17,778 nt of DNA from JAAFHS01 sp031396505 (GTDB lineage: Bacteria > Pseudomonadota > Alphaproteobacteria > Rhodobacterales > Rhodobacteraceae): contig JANNKX010000162.1 of NCBI GenBank assembly GCA_031396505.1, forward strand, positions 1 through 17,778. The letters run 5' to 3'. This document shows, piece by piece, positions 1-6,649 of this stretch. The stretch's first letter is position 1. Every line of letters starts with the position of its first letter. Both the position numbers and the translations under genes were made by a program. The notes beneath the pieces are model-generated. The model ran no database searches. It was not told the origin of the DNA and saw only the letters and a list, made by a program, of their open reading frames with translations.

Positions 1-2
1 GC

Positions 3-755
3 GCGCGTGCAAAAATCCTTGCGAATTTCGGGGTGGGGTTCAACCATATCGATGCTGTGGCGGCACGGGCGGCGGGGGTGGAGGTCACCAATACGCCGGG
101 GGCGGTGACGGATGCGACGGCAGATATCGCCATGACGCTGATCCTGATGACGGCGCGGCGGGCGGGCGAAGGCGAGCGGTTGCTGCGCGCGGGCAAATGG
201 GATGGCTGGGGGCCGACACAGCTGCTGGGCGCGCATGTGTCGGGCCGCACGGTTGGCATCATCGGGATGGGGCGGATCGGAAAGGCGATTGCGCGGCGGT
301 GTCATTTCGGGTTCGGGATGCGGGTGATTTTCTATAGCCGGTCGGCGGTGGCAGACCCCGGTATGCCTGCCCGCCAAGTGGATATGGCCACGGCGATGGG
401 GGCGGATTTTGTCGTGGTGGCGGTGCCGGGCGGGCCTGCGACGCATCATCTGATCAATGCGCAAACCCTTGAATACATGAAGGCAACGGGATTCTTCATC
501 AACATCTCGCGCGGGGATGTGGTGGATGAGGCGGCCTTGATCGTGGCCTTACAAGCGGGCCGGATCGCGGGGGCGGGGCTGGATGTGTACGAATTTGAAC
601 CGCAGGTACCGGGCGCGCTGATGAGACTGGAAAACGTGACGCTGCTGCCGCATCTGGGGACGGCGGCGTTAGAGGTGCGCGAGGCGATGGGGCTGATGGC
701 GGTGGATAATCTGGTGGCGTTCTTTGACGGGAAACCGCCGCCGAACCGGGTGTAA
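3..755 (+). CDS. D-2-hydroxyacid dehydrogenase (glyoxylate/hydroxypyruvate reductase type), 5'-truncated
   Basis: This is the C-terminal three quarters of an NAD(P)-dependent D-isomer-specific 2-hydroxyacid dehydrogenase, which reduces 2-oxoacids such as glyoxylate or hydroxypyruvate in the cytoplasm. The reading frame is open from the first base; the residues before the GTG at 33 (ARAKILANFG) already match the family, so that GTG is internal and the true start lies outside the window. Visible motifs are the family segment NTPGAVTDATADIAMTL, the Rossmann dinucleotide loop GIIGMGRIG, and the catalytic Arg (NISRGD), Glu (DVYEFEP) and His (LLPHLGTAA). Family members are about 310-330 residues, so some 70 N-terminal residues are missing. 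The exact substrate cannot be told. The sulfotransferase gene starts 1 nt after the stop, suggesting one operon. Confidence 0.92.
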   Translation, partial: ARAKILANFGVGFNHIDAVAARAAGVEVTNTPGAVTDATADIAMTLILMTARRAGEGERLLRAGKWDGWGPTQLLGAHVSGRTVGIIGMGRIGKAIARRCHFGFGMRVIFYSRSAVADPGMPARQVDMATAMGADFVVVAVPGGPATHHLINAQTLEYMKATGFFINISRGDVVDEAALIVALQAGRIAGAGLDVYEFEPQVPGALMRLENVTLLPHLGTAALEVREAMGLMAVDNLVAFFDGKPPPNRV

Positions 756-756
756 G

Positions 757-1422
757 ATGATCATCTCTCGGGCGCGCAGGTTCATCTTCGTGCATATCCC
801 CAAGACAGGGGGGACGGCGCTGTCGCTGGCGTTGGAGGGGCGGGCCGCGCGGGATGACATTCTGATTGGCGATACGCCCAAGGCGCGGGCGCGCAAGGGG
901 CGGCTGCGGGGGGTGAAAACGGCCGGGCGGCTGTGGAAACACGCGACACTGGCCGATATTGACGGGCTGGTGACGCGCGATGAGGTGGCCACATTTTACA
1001 ACGTGACCTTGGTGCGCAACCCGTGGGACCGGATGGTCAGCTATTACCACTGGCTGCGGGGGCAGGCTTTTGCGCATCCGGCGGTGGGATTGGCGAATGC
1101 GTTGAATTTCAGTGACTTTCTGCACCATCCGCAAACGCAAACCGCCCTCGCGTTGTGGCCCTATGCGGCCTATATGCGTGACGCTGCGGGGGTGGAACAT
1201 GCCAGCCTTTATGCGCGGCTGGAGCATCTGGCGGGCGATCTGGCACCGTTTGAGGCGCATTTGGGGTTTCGGGTAACGCCATTGGCCCGGCACAACGAAT
1301 CCAGCCGCGCATCCGATTGGCGGGGGTATTACCGCGACGCGGATGCCGCCTTGGTGGCGCGGTTATGCGCGGATGACATTGCGCGGTTCGGATACGGGTT
1401 TGACGACACGCCCCAAGGGTAG
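757..1422 (+). CDS. Sulfotransferase family 2 protein
   Basis: This is a 221-residue PAPS-dependent sulfotransferase-like protein that would move a sulfuryl group from PAPS to an unknown acceptor. The 5'-phosphosulfate loop is near the N-terminus (HIPKTGGTAL, residues 13-22, Lys16). A KHAT motif lies at 61-64. The 3'-phosphate-binding segment is LVRNPWDRMVSYY (85-97), with Arg87 and Ser95. ATG 757 is preferred over an upstream TTG at 724 because homology begins within a few residues and the ATG follows the upstream TAA by 1 nt, so coupled translation is likely. There is no signal peptide or obvious membrane segment. The acceptor could be a glycan or a small molecule; the neighbouring dehydrogenase does not settle it. 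The 3' end faces hpaH with a 7-nt gap and no visible terminator. Confidence 0.85.
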   Translation: MIISRARRFIFVHIPKTGGTALSLALEGRAARDDILIGDTPKARARKGRLRGVKTAGRLWKHATLADIDGLVTRDEVATFYNVTLVRNPWDRMVSYYHWLRGQAFAHPAVGLANALNFSDFLHHPQTQTALALWPYAAYMRDAAGVEHASLYARLEHLAGDLAPFEAHLGFRVTPLARHNESSRASDWRGYYRDADAALVARLCADDIARFGYGFDDTPQG

Positions 1423-1429
1423 CCCCGGT

Positions 1430-2236
1430 TCAGGCAAAGTGGCAGCCGACGGTGCCCATCGGGCCGAAATCCGCCAATATCGTATCGCCATGCCGCGCCT
1501 CGATCGGGCGGATGAAGGACCCTGACAGCACGATCTGCCCTGCCGCGATCCGCTGGCCATATTGCCCCAACCGATTGGCAAGCCATGCCACGGCAAGGGC
1601 GGGCTGGTTCAGAACCCCGGCGCCCAGACCCGTTTCCTCGACCTCGCCGTTGCGCATCACAATCGCCCCGGCCCAGCGTGGATCAAACGCAGCGGGGCGC
1701 ATCGAACGCCCGCCCGTGACGATGCCCGCGTTGGCCGCATTATCCGAAATCGTATCCACCACGGTACGCGCCTTGCCCGATGCGGGGTCGGCGCGCAAAA
1801 TGCGGGTATCCAGAATCTCCAACGCGGGGATGATGTGATCGGTCGCCTGCAGCACATCGGCCAGGGTCACGCCCGGCCCGTGCAGGGGCGCTTTCATCAC
1901 AAAGGCCAGTTCCGCCTCGATCCGGGGTTGGATGAACCGGTTGGCAGGAATGGTTGCACCACCCGCAAACACCATATCATCCATCAGCACGCCTGAATCC
2001 GGGGTGGCGATGTTCAGGGCCGATTGCATCGCCCGCGACGTCAGCCCGATTTTCCAGCCGATGCTGCGATGCCCCTGCGCGTGCCGCAGCGCCACAAACG
2101 CCGCCTGCACGGCGTAGGCGTCATCCATCGTCATTTCGGAATGCGCGATGGACAACAGCCCGATCTGCACGCGGGTTTGTTCGGCCTGAAGCAGGCGTTG
2201 GGCGGCAGACGTGATCTGGGCGGGGGGCAGCATCAT
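1430..2236 (-). CDS. hpaH: 2-oxo-hept-3-ene-1,7-dioate hydratase (HpaH)
   Basis: This is the last gene of the leftward hpa operon, 268 residues, the usual length of the HpaH/HpcG family. It adds water to 2-oxohept-3-enedioate to give 2,4-dihydroxyhept-2-enedioate, with Mg2+. It shows the 2-keto-4-pentenoate hydratase signature: GWKIGLTSRAMQ (60-71), the acidic cluster PRIEAELAF (104-112; Glu107 and Glu109), and Glu140 in IPALEILDTRI, which together fit the metal site of the family. The gene begins with two adjacent ATG codons (2236 and 2233). The first overlaps the TGA of hpaG as ATGA, indicating translational coupling. A related MhpD-type hydratase is the main alternative, but the operon context favours HpaH. 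The product's next step, HpaI aldolase, is not encoded in the window. Confidence 0.93.
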   Translation of the reverse strand: MMLPPAQITSAAQRLLQAEQTRVQIGLLSIAHSEMTMDDAYAVQAAFVALRHAQGHRSIGWKIGLTSRAMQSALNIATPDSGVLMDDMVFAGGATIPANRFIQPRIEAELAFVMKAPLHGPGVTLADVLQATDHIIPALEILDTRILRADPASGKARTVVDTISDNAANAGIVTGGRSMRPAAFDPRWAGAIVMRNGEVEETGLGAGVLNQPALAVAWLANRLGQYGQRIAAGQIVLSGSFIRPIEARHGDTILADFGPMGTVGCHFA

Positions 2237-3102
2237 GGCACCTCATCCGCGACGGTGTTCGACAGGGTGCCAATGCCATCGGCGTGCACCGTCACCACAT
2301 CGCCGGGCTGCAGCCAGACGGGCGGGTCAGACCGCGCGCCCGCCCCGGTGGGCGTGCCGCAGACGATGACATCGCCGGGCACAAGGGTGGTGAAGGTCGA
2401 GATATAGCTGATGATGCGGGCAAAGCCAAAGATCATCCGCGAGGTGCGGTCCGCCTGGCGCAGTGCGCCGTTCACGCGGGTTTCAAGGGCGATATCGTGC
2501 AGTTGCGCGGCATGGGTAAAGGGCACCATCCATGGCCCGATGGCGCCGGATCGATCCCAGTTCTTGCCTTGGGTCACGTTGAATTTGGCGTGCCGCACCC
2601 AGTCGCGGATCGTGCCTTCGTTGCACAGGGTCAGGGCGGCGATATGGGGCAGGGCGTCAGGTTCGGGGATGCGCCGCCCGGCCTTGCCGATGACGATGGC
2701 GATCTCGCCCTCATAATCCAGTTGCGCGCTTTCGGGCGGGCGGATCAGGGGGTGGTCATGGCCGGTAAAGCTGCGGGCAAAGCGGGGGAACAGTGACATG
2801 TAGGGCGGCGCGTCGGTGCCATCCTTGTATTCGGCATTGCGGTCGGGAAAGTTGACGCCGACGCAGATGATTTTTTCGGGCGCGGGCACGGGGATATCAA
2901 AACTGACCGCGCCGGTGGCGAAATCCGGGCTGTGCTGCGCGGCCATCACGGCCATCCGGTGCAGCGCGCCATCCGCAATCGCATGGCGCAAGGTGGGCCA
3001 GACCGCGCCATGGCGCGTTGACAGATCGACAATGCCGGTCGGCGTGACAACGCCGTACCCCGCGCGGCCATTGTGGACAAAGCTGGCAAAACGGGCCGTC
3101 AT
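2233..3102 (-). CDS. hpaG: Fumarylacetoacetate hydrolase-family protein, HpaG-like decarboxylase/isomerase
   Basis: This is a 289-residue FAH-fold enzyme placed between the ring-cleavage dioxygenase and the hydratase. There it would decarboxylate 5-oxopent-3-ene-1,2,5-tricarboxylate and/or isomerise the resulting dienedioate. The catalytic domain starts at about residue 76 (EKIICVGVNFPDRNAEY). Metal-binding Glu131 and Glu133 are in LDYEGEIAIVIGK. The third ligand position, usually Asp in an ND motif, appears here as Glu162 in CNEGTIRDW. QGKNWDRSGAIGPWMV (178-193) is also typical. The enteric HpaG is a two-domain protein of about 430 residues; this one has a single domain, so either it does both steps or a partner is encoded elsewhere. 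The start ATG overlaps the hpaD stop by 4 nt (ATGA). FAH-family substrate assignments are weak from sequence alone; context carries this one. Confidence 0.85.
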   Translation of the reverse strand: MTARFASFVHNGRAGYGVVTPTGIVDLSTRHGAVWPTLRHAIADGALHRMAVMAAQHSPDFATGAVSFDIPVPAPEKIICVGVNFPDRNAEYKDGTDAPPYMSLFPRFARSFTGHDHPLIRPPESAQLDYEGEIAIVIGKAGRRIPEPDALPHIAALTLCNEGTIRDWVRHAKFNVTQGKNWDRSGAIGPWMVPFTHAAQLHDIALETRVNGALRQADRTSRMIFGFARIISYISTFTTLVPGDVIVCGTPTGAGARSDPPVWLQPGDVVTVHADGIGTLSNTVADEVP

Positions 3103-4079
3103 GACGCGACGATGGGTTGGGCAGTCAGTGACGGATCGCGCAGGGGCACGCCATCAAACACCGTCCCATGTTCAAACCAGCTTTTCGGGGCCGCCGCCCC
3201 CCACAGGGTCTGGCGCTGTGGATCGGTCAGATCCCAGTGGATCGGTTCATGGTCGGGATCAACGGTTTGGTAATCCGAACAGTAAATCTCGGTCCGGTGA
3301 TCGTCGGGATCAAGGATATACAGGAAAAACGCGTTTGATATGCCATGCCGCCCCGGCCCGCGTTCGATATGGGCGACATAACCCGTGGTGGCCATCAGAT
3401 CCAAAAGATCAATGATGTTCATCGGCGTTGGCACCCAGAACGCCAGATGGTGCAGACGCGGCCCGCGCCCGTTGGTGAAGGCCATGTCATGCACGCCGCC
3501 CTTGCGGTGCATCCATGCCGCCCAAAGACGCCCGGTGCCCGCATCTTCGGTATATTCCGTGACGCGGAAACCCATGGCATTGTAGAACGCCACCGCCGCA
3601 TCCACATCCGGCACAAAGCAGTTGAAATGATCAATCCGCAGCGGTTTGACCCCCCGGTACAGCGCGTATTTCTGATGAACGGGCGGCAGGCGGTCCATCG
3701 TCGCGTAAAATTCCAGCGGGATGCCCTGCGGGTCTGCCGTGCGCAGCGTGCGCCCCATGAAGGCGCGATCCACCCATGCGACAGGCAGGCCCTTGCCCGC
3801 AAAAAACGCGTGTGCCGCGTCAAGATCGGCCTCGGCAAACACCTTGAACCCCAGTACGCGGGCCGCTGCCTGATCCGATTTGCGCAAGATCACGCAGTGA
3901 TGCCCGCGTTCCTCCATCGCGCGCAGATACAGCGCATCGTCGGTGGCGTGGGTCACCTGCAGGCCCAGCGTATCGACATAGAACGCGCGGGCGGCGGCAA
4001 GGTCACGCACGGCCAATTCAACATGGCTAAGCCGCACCACGTTGAAGGGCGGGTACAGAACGGGCGCGGGCACCGGCAT
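3099..4079 (-). CDS. hpaD: 3,4-dihydroxyphenylacetate 2,3-dioxygenase, VOC (type I extradiol) family
   Basis: This is a 326-residue ring-cleavage dioxygenase that opens homoprotocatechuate next to the diol, giving 5-carboxymethyl-2-hydroxymuconate semialdehyde. It has the duplicated VOC/glyoxalase layout: a first module at 15-126 starting RLSHVELAVRDL, and a second, catalytic module at 146-268 starting LRIDHFNCFVPD. The residues lining the active site of the Brevibacterium/Arthrobacter enzymes have clear counterparts: His151 (with Asn153), His197, His211 and Glu264 (RTEIY), with Trp189 and Tyr254. The 2-His-1-carboxylate metal site is therefore intact. This is a different fold from the LigB-type HpaD of E. 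coli. The gene sits 3 nt after hpaE and overlaps hpaG by 4 nt. Regulation is presumably by HpaR together with the rest of the operon. Confidence 0.93.
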   Translation of the reverse strand: MPVPAPVLYPPFNVVRLSHVELAVRDLAAARAFYVDTLGLQVTHATDDALYLRAMEERGHHCVILRKSDQAAARVLGFKVFAEADLDAAHAFFAGKGLPVAWVDRAFMGRTLRTADPQGIPLEFYATMDRLPPVHQKYALYRGVKPLRIDHFNCFVPDVDAAVAFYNAMGFRVTEYTEDAGTGRLWAAWMHRKGGVHDMAFTNGRGPRLHHLAFWVPTPMNIIDLLDLMATTGYVAHIERGPGRHGISNAFFLYILDPDDHRTEIYCSDYQTVDPDHEPIHWDLTDPQRQTLWGAAAPKSWFEHGTVFDGVPLRDPSLTAQPIVAS

Positions 4080-4082
4080 GCG

Positions 4083-5600
4083 TTAACCTCCAAGCTTTGG
4101 TATGGCATGGTGCTGCGTGGCAAAGGCGATGTTTTTGGTTTCCATAAAGAAATCAAACGACCACTGCGCCCCGTCACGCCCGATGCCCGAATTCTTCATG
4201 CCGCCAAACGGGCTGGGCAGATGGCGGATGTTTTCCGAATTCACCCAGATCATCCCCGCATCCAGCGCATCGGTAAACCGGAATGCGCGGGTCACATCAC
4301 TGGTCCACAGATACCCCGTCAACCCATATGGCACGTCATTGGCAATCGCCAAAGCGTCGGCCTCATCCGCAAAGGGGATCGCTGTCAGAACTGGGCCAAA
4401 GATTTCTTCCTGCGCAATCCGCATGCCGTTATGCGCCCCCGTGAACAGCGTCGGGCTGACATAGCACCCGCCCCCCGGCCCTGCAAAACCCGCTCCGCCC
4501 GCCGCCACTGTCGCTCCTTCTGCCCGCCCGATTGCGATATACTCCAGCACCTTGGCCTCATGCACCGGGTGGATCAGCGGCCCCACCACCGTTTTCGGGT
4601 CGAGCGGATGCCCCACAATGATACGTTTCGCGCGCTCCGCCACCATCGTGGTGAACCGGTCATAAATCGACGCCTCGACCAGCAGTCGCGATGATGACGT
4701 GCAGCGTTCCCCGTTCAGCGAATAGATCATGAACACCGCCGCATCCGCCGCGCGGTCCAGATCGGCATCGGCAAACACGATCACCGGGTTCTTGCCCCCC
4801 AGTTCGAAATGCACCCGTTTCAGGGTATCGGCCCCTTGCCGCATGATCATCGATCCGGTGCGTGTTTCGCCCACAAAACCGATGGCCTTGATGCCCGGAT
4901 GTTCGGTCAACGCGCGCCCGGCATCGTCGCCCATCCCGTTGACAAGGTTCCACACACCCGCAGGCAGGCCCGCGCTTTCGGCAATTTCGACCAGCAGCCG
5001 TGCGGACAGGGGCGACAGTTCTGCCGGTTTGTGAACGACCGTGCAGCCCGCCGCAAGGGCGGGTGCGATTTTCCACGTCGACAGCATGAATGGCGTGTTC
5101 CACGGCGTGATGATGCCCACCGGCCCGATCGGCGTGCGCGTTGTCATGTTTACCTGCCCCGGCGCGCGCAGGCTTTGCCCATCCTGTGCCTGCGGGGCCA
5201 GATCGGCAAAATAGCGAAAGTTTTCGGCCCCCCGCAGCGCCGCCTTGGCCATGAACCGGATCGCCTGCCCGGTATCCATCGCCTCGACCATGGCAATCTC
5301 GTCCGCGCGTGCCGAAATCGCATCGGCGATCTTGTGCAGCAGAGCCTTGCGCGCCACCCCGTCCAGCGCGCGCCAGGCCGGAAACGCCGCGCGTGCTGCC
5401 GCCGCCGCCAGCGCCACATCAGCCGCCTTGCCATGCGCCACGCGCGCCAGCGGTTGCAGATCGACAGGCGAGATCGTCTCGAACGTGGTGCCGTCCACGG
5501 CGGGCACCGCGCGCCCGTCGATGTGGTTCAAAACCCCGTCGCGGTGAAACCGTGCCAGATAGCCCTTGGCGCGGTCAAGATTGCTGGCAAGGTCTGACAT
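4083..5600 (-). CDS. hpaE: 5-carboxymethyl-2-hydroxymuconate semialdehyde dehydrogenase (HpaE)
   Basis: This is a 505-residue NAD-dependent aldehyde dehydrogenase that oxidises the ring-cleavage semialdehyde to 5-carboxymethyl-2-hydroxymuconate. All ALDH landmarks are visible: IITPWNTPFM with Asn168, KPAELSP with Lys191, GFVGETRTGS at 241-250, catalytic base Glu266 in ELGGK, nucleophile Cys300 in GERCTSS, and EEIFGPV. The start ATG at 5600 gives MSDLASNLDRAK; a longer frame to 5684 would overlap hpaF and add no recognisable residues. An AAGGGA ribosome-binding sequence lies 6 nt upstream, directly after the hpaF stop (10-nt gap). The length is slightly above that of E. coli HpaE (about 488). 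HpaE is hard to separate from other ALDHs by sequence alone, but its position between hpaF and hpaD is decisive. Confidence 0.93.
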   Translation of the reverse strand: MSDLASNLDRAKGYLARFHRDGVLNHIDGRAVPAVDGTTFETISPVDLQPLARVAHGKAADVALAAAAARAAFPAWRALDGVARKALLHKIADAISARADEIAMVEAMDTGQAIRFMAKAALRGAENFRYFADLAPQAQDGQSLRAPGQVNMTTRTPIGPVGIITPWNTPFMLSTWKIAPALAAGCTVVHKPAELSPLSARLLVEIAESAGLPAGVWNLVNGMGDDAGRALTEHPGIKAIGFVGETRTGSMIMRQGADTLKRVHFELGGKNPVIVFADADLDRAADAAVFMIYSLNGERCTSSSRLLVEASIYDRFTTMVAERAKRIIVGHPLDPKTVVGPLIHPVHEAKVLEYIAIGRAEGATVAAGGAGFAGPGGGCYVSPTLFTGAHNGMRIAQEEIFGPVLTAIPFADEADALAIANDVPYGLTGYLWTSDVTRAFRFTDALDAGMIWVNSENIRHLPSPFGGMKNSGIGRDGAQWSFDFFMETKNIAFATQHHAIPKLGG

Positions 5601-5610
5601 CACAGGTCCC

Positions 5611-5997
5611 TTATGTGCCGCGCAGGCGCGGGTGAATGGTGTTCCGCTTCCACGACAGGCTGGCGTCAATCTCGACGATATCAAGGCTTAGGGCAAAATG
5701 CGGCGTGTCAAACCGGCTGGCGAAATGGGCTGCAGCAGCGGCAAAGATTGCCTCGCCGGCGCGGGCCTTATCGGCCATGCTGCGCCCCGCCCCGATGCGC
5801 AGGTGCAGGTCGGCAAAGGCGTTGCGGTCATCCAGATCGGCCACCGCGTAATCGGCGCAGGGGCGCGCGCGCACGCGGATCGCGCCCAACTCGAACAACC
5901 CCGTGGCAAAGACCGCGCCATGCAGACTGCGGCACAGCCCGGCGATATCGCCCGCCGCCGCCAGATTGGCCGAATATTCGATGGTCAGATGCGGCAT
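5611..5997 (-). CDS. hpaF: 5-carboxymethyl-2-hydroxymuconate delta-isomerase (HpaF)
   Basis: This is the first gene of the operon, 128 residues, the normal size for CHM isomerase. It belongs to the tautomerase superfamily and converts 5-carboxymethyl-2-hydroxymuconate to 5-oxopent-3-ene-1,2,5-tricarboxylate. It starts MPHLTIEYSANL, so Pro2 becomes the catalytic N-terminal proline after Met removal; EYSAN is the family signature. LDDRNAFADLHLRIGAGRS (55-73) and the C-terminal SLSWKRNTIHPR are also typical. A GGAG ribosome-binding site lies 8 nt before ATG 5997. The 75-nt spacer to hpaR contains a TTGACA -35 on this strand and the palindrome described separately. Confidence 0.93.
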   Translation of the reverse strand: MPHLTIEYSANLAAAGDIAGLCRSLHGAVFATGLFELGAIRVRARPCADYAVADLDDRNAFADLHLRIGAGRSMADKARAGEAIFAAAAAHFASRFDTPHFALSLDIVEIDASLSWKRNTIHPRLRGT

Positions 5998-6015
5998 GAC
6001 GTGGGCTCCGTATGC

Positions 6016-6027
6016 TTAACGTGTTAA
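6016..6027. promoter_or_regulatory. Candidate HpaR operator palindrome
   Basis: TTAAC-GT-GTTAA is a perfect 5-2-5 inverted repeat in the 75-nt divergent spacer between hpaF and hpaR. It coincides with the probable -10 of the leftward operon promoter. MarR-family proteins bind palindromes of about this size. Assignment to HpaR is inferred from position and symmetry only. Confidence 0.65.
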
Positions 6028-6049
6028 TGAGATACGCAGGCTCTGTCAA
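6021..6049 (-). promoter_or_regulatory. Candidate promoter of the hpaFEDGH operon
   Basis: On the minus strand a consensus -35 hexamer TTGACA (6049-6044) is followed after 16-17 nt by TTAACA/TAACAC, a weak -10 lying inside the TTAAC palindrome. A repressor bound there would block polymerase. No convincing separate promoter for hpaR on the plus strand could be picked out by eye, but autoregulation is plausible because hpaR must start in the same short spacer. Confidence 0.5.
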
Positions 6050-6072
6050 CGCCGCCGCTTGAAAACGCGGCC

Positions 6073-6540
6073 ATGCTGTGCGACGCGGTGGGCATGCAGG
6101 ACGATGCGCCGGACCATACCCTTGCCACGCGGCGCGCGCTGCCGATTGCGCTGCTGCGTGCGCGTGAGGCGATGATGAGCCATTTTCGCCCGATGCTGGA
6201 TCGGCACGGTGTGAACGAACATCAATGGCGGGTGATCCGCGTTCTGGCCGAGGCAGGGCCGCTGGATGCCTCCGAAGTGGCCGCACGCACGCATATTCTG
6301 GCACCGTCACTGACGCGGATGATCAAGGCGATGGCGGAACGCGGTCTGATTTCACGCGCGCGCGATGAAGGCGACGGGCGGCGGGTGGTGCTGATGATCG
6401 CGCCAGCGGGGGCTGATCTGCTGCGCAAGGTAGGGCCGGACAGCACGGCAATTTACGCCGATCTTGAGGCGCGCTTTGGCAAGGACCGGATGGATGCGCT
6501 GATCATGCTGCTGGATGATCTGTCCCGGCTGAAGGCATAA
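6073..6540 (+). CDS. hpaR: MarR-family regulator of homoprotocatechuate degradation (HpaR)
   Basis: This is a winged-helix MarR-family protein, 155 residues from ATG 6073. It is expected to repress the hpa operon until the aromatic acid binds. It shows the HpaR-specific N-terminal helix LPIALLRAREAMMSHFRPML. The DNA-reading region is WRVIRVLAEAGPLDASEVA to LAPSLTRMIKAMAERGLI, followed by the wing RARDEGDGRRVVL. Neither ATG 6073 nor the in-frame ATG 6094 has a clear Shine-Dalgarno; homology starts about 20 residues in, so 6094 (MQDDAPDHTL) is an equally good start. It is transcribed divergently from hpaF, the usual arrangement for a local regulator. Confidence in the family is high; specificity rests on context and similarity to enteric HpaR. 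Confidence 0.88.
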   Translation: MLCDAVGMQDDAPDHTLATRRALPIALLRAREAMMSHFRPMLDRHGVNEHQWRVIRVLAEAGPLDASEVAARTHILAPSLTRMIKAMAERGLISRARDEGDGRRVVLMIAPAGADLLRKVGPDSTAIYADLEARFGKDRMDALIMLLDDLSRLKA

Positions 6541-6604
6541 GGCTTGCGTTCATGCAAGGTTAAAGAAGTCTTAAAACGGCCCTGTTTTGAAAAGATAAAC
6601 AATT

Positions 6605-6649
6605 GATAATAAACAAAATACCTGAAAATTGACAGCCGTCAATTTTCGG
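6605..6649 (-). terminator. Probable intrinsic terminator of trhO
   Basis: A near-perfect stem GAAAATTGAC-AGCC-GTCAATTTTC (6624-6647, extended outward by one G-U and one C-G pair) begins immediately after the trhO stop codon on the minus strand. It is followed by a T-rich stretch (GTATTTTGTTTATTATC). It lies in an AT-rich 109-nt convergent spacer. On the plus strand it has no T-tract after the stem, so its effect on hpaR transcripts would be weaker. Confidence 0.7.

Noticed and set aside
3345..4694. A 449-codon open frame on the plus strand opposite hpaD and hpaE
   Set aside because: The composition (many Arg, His, Gln, Pro) and lack of any family motif mark it as the antisense shadow of two well-supported genes. 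Similar long shadows opposite recQ, trhO and mepA were dropped for the same reason.
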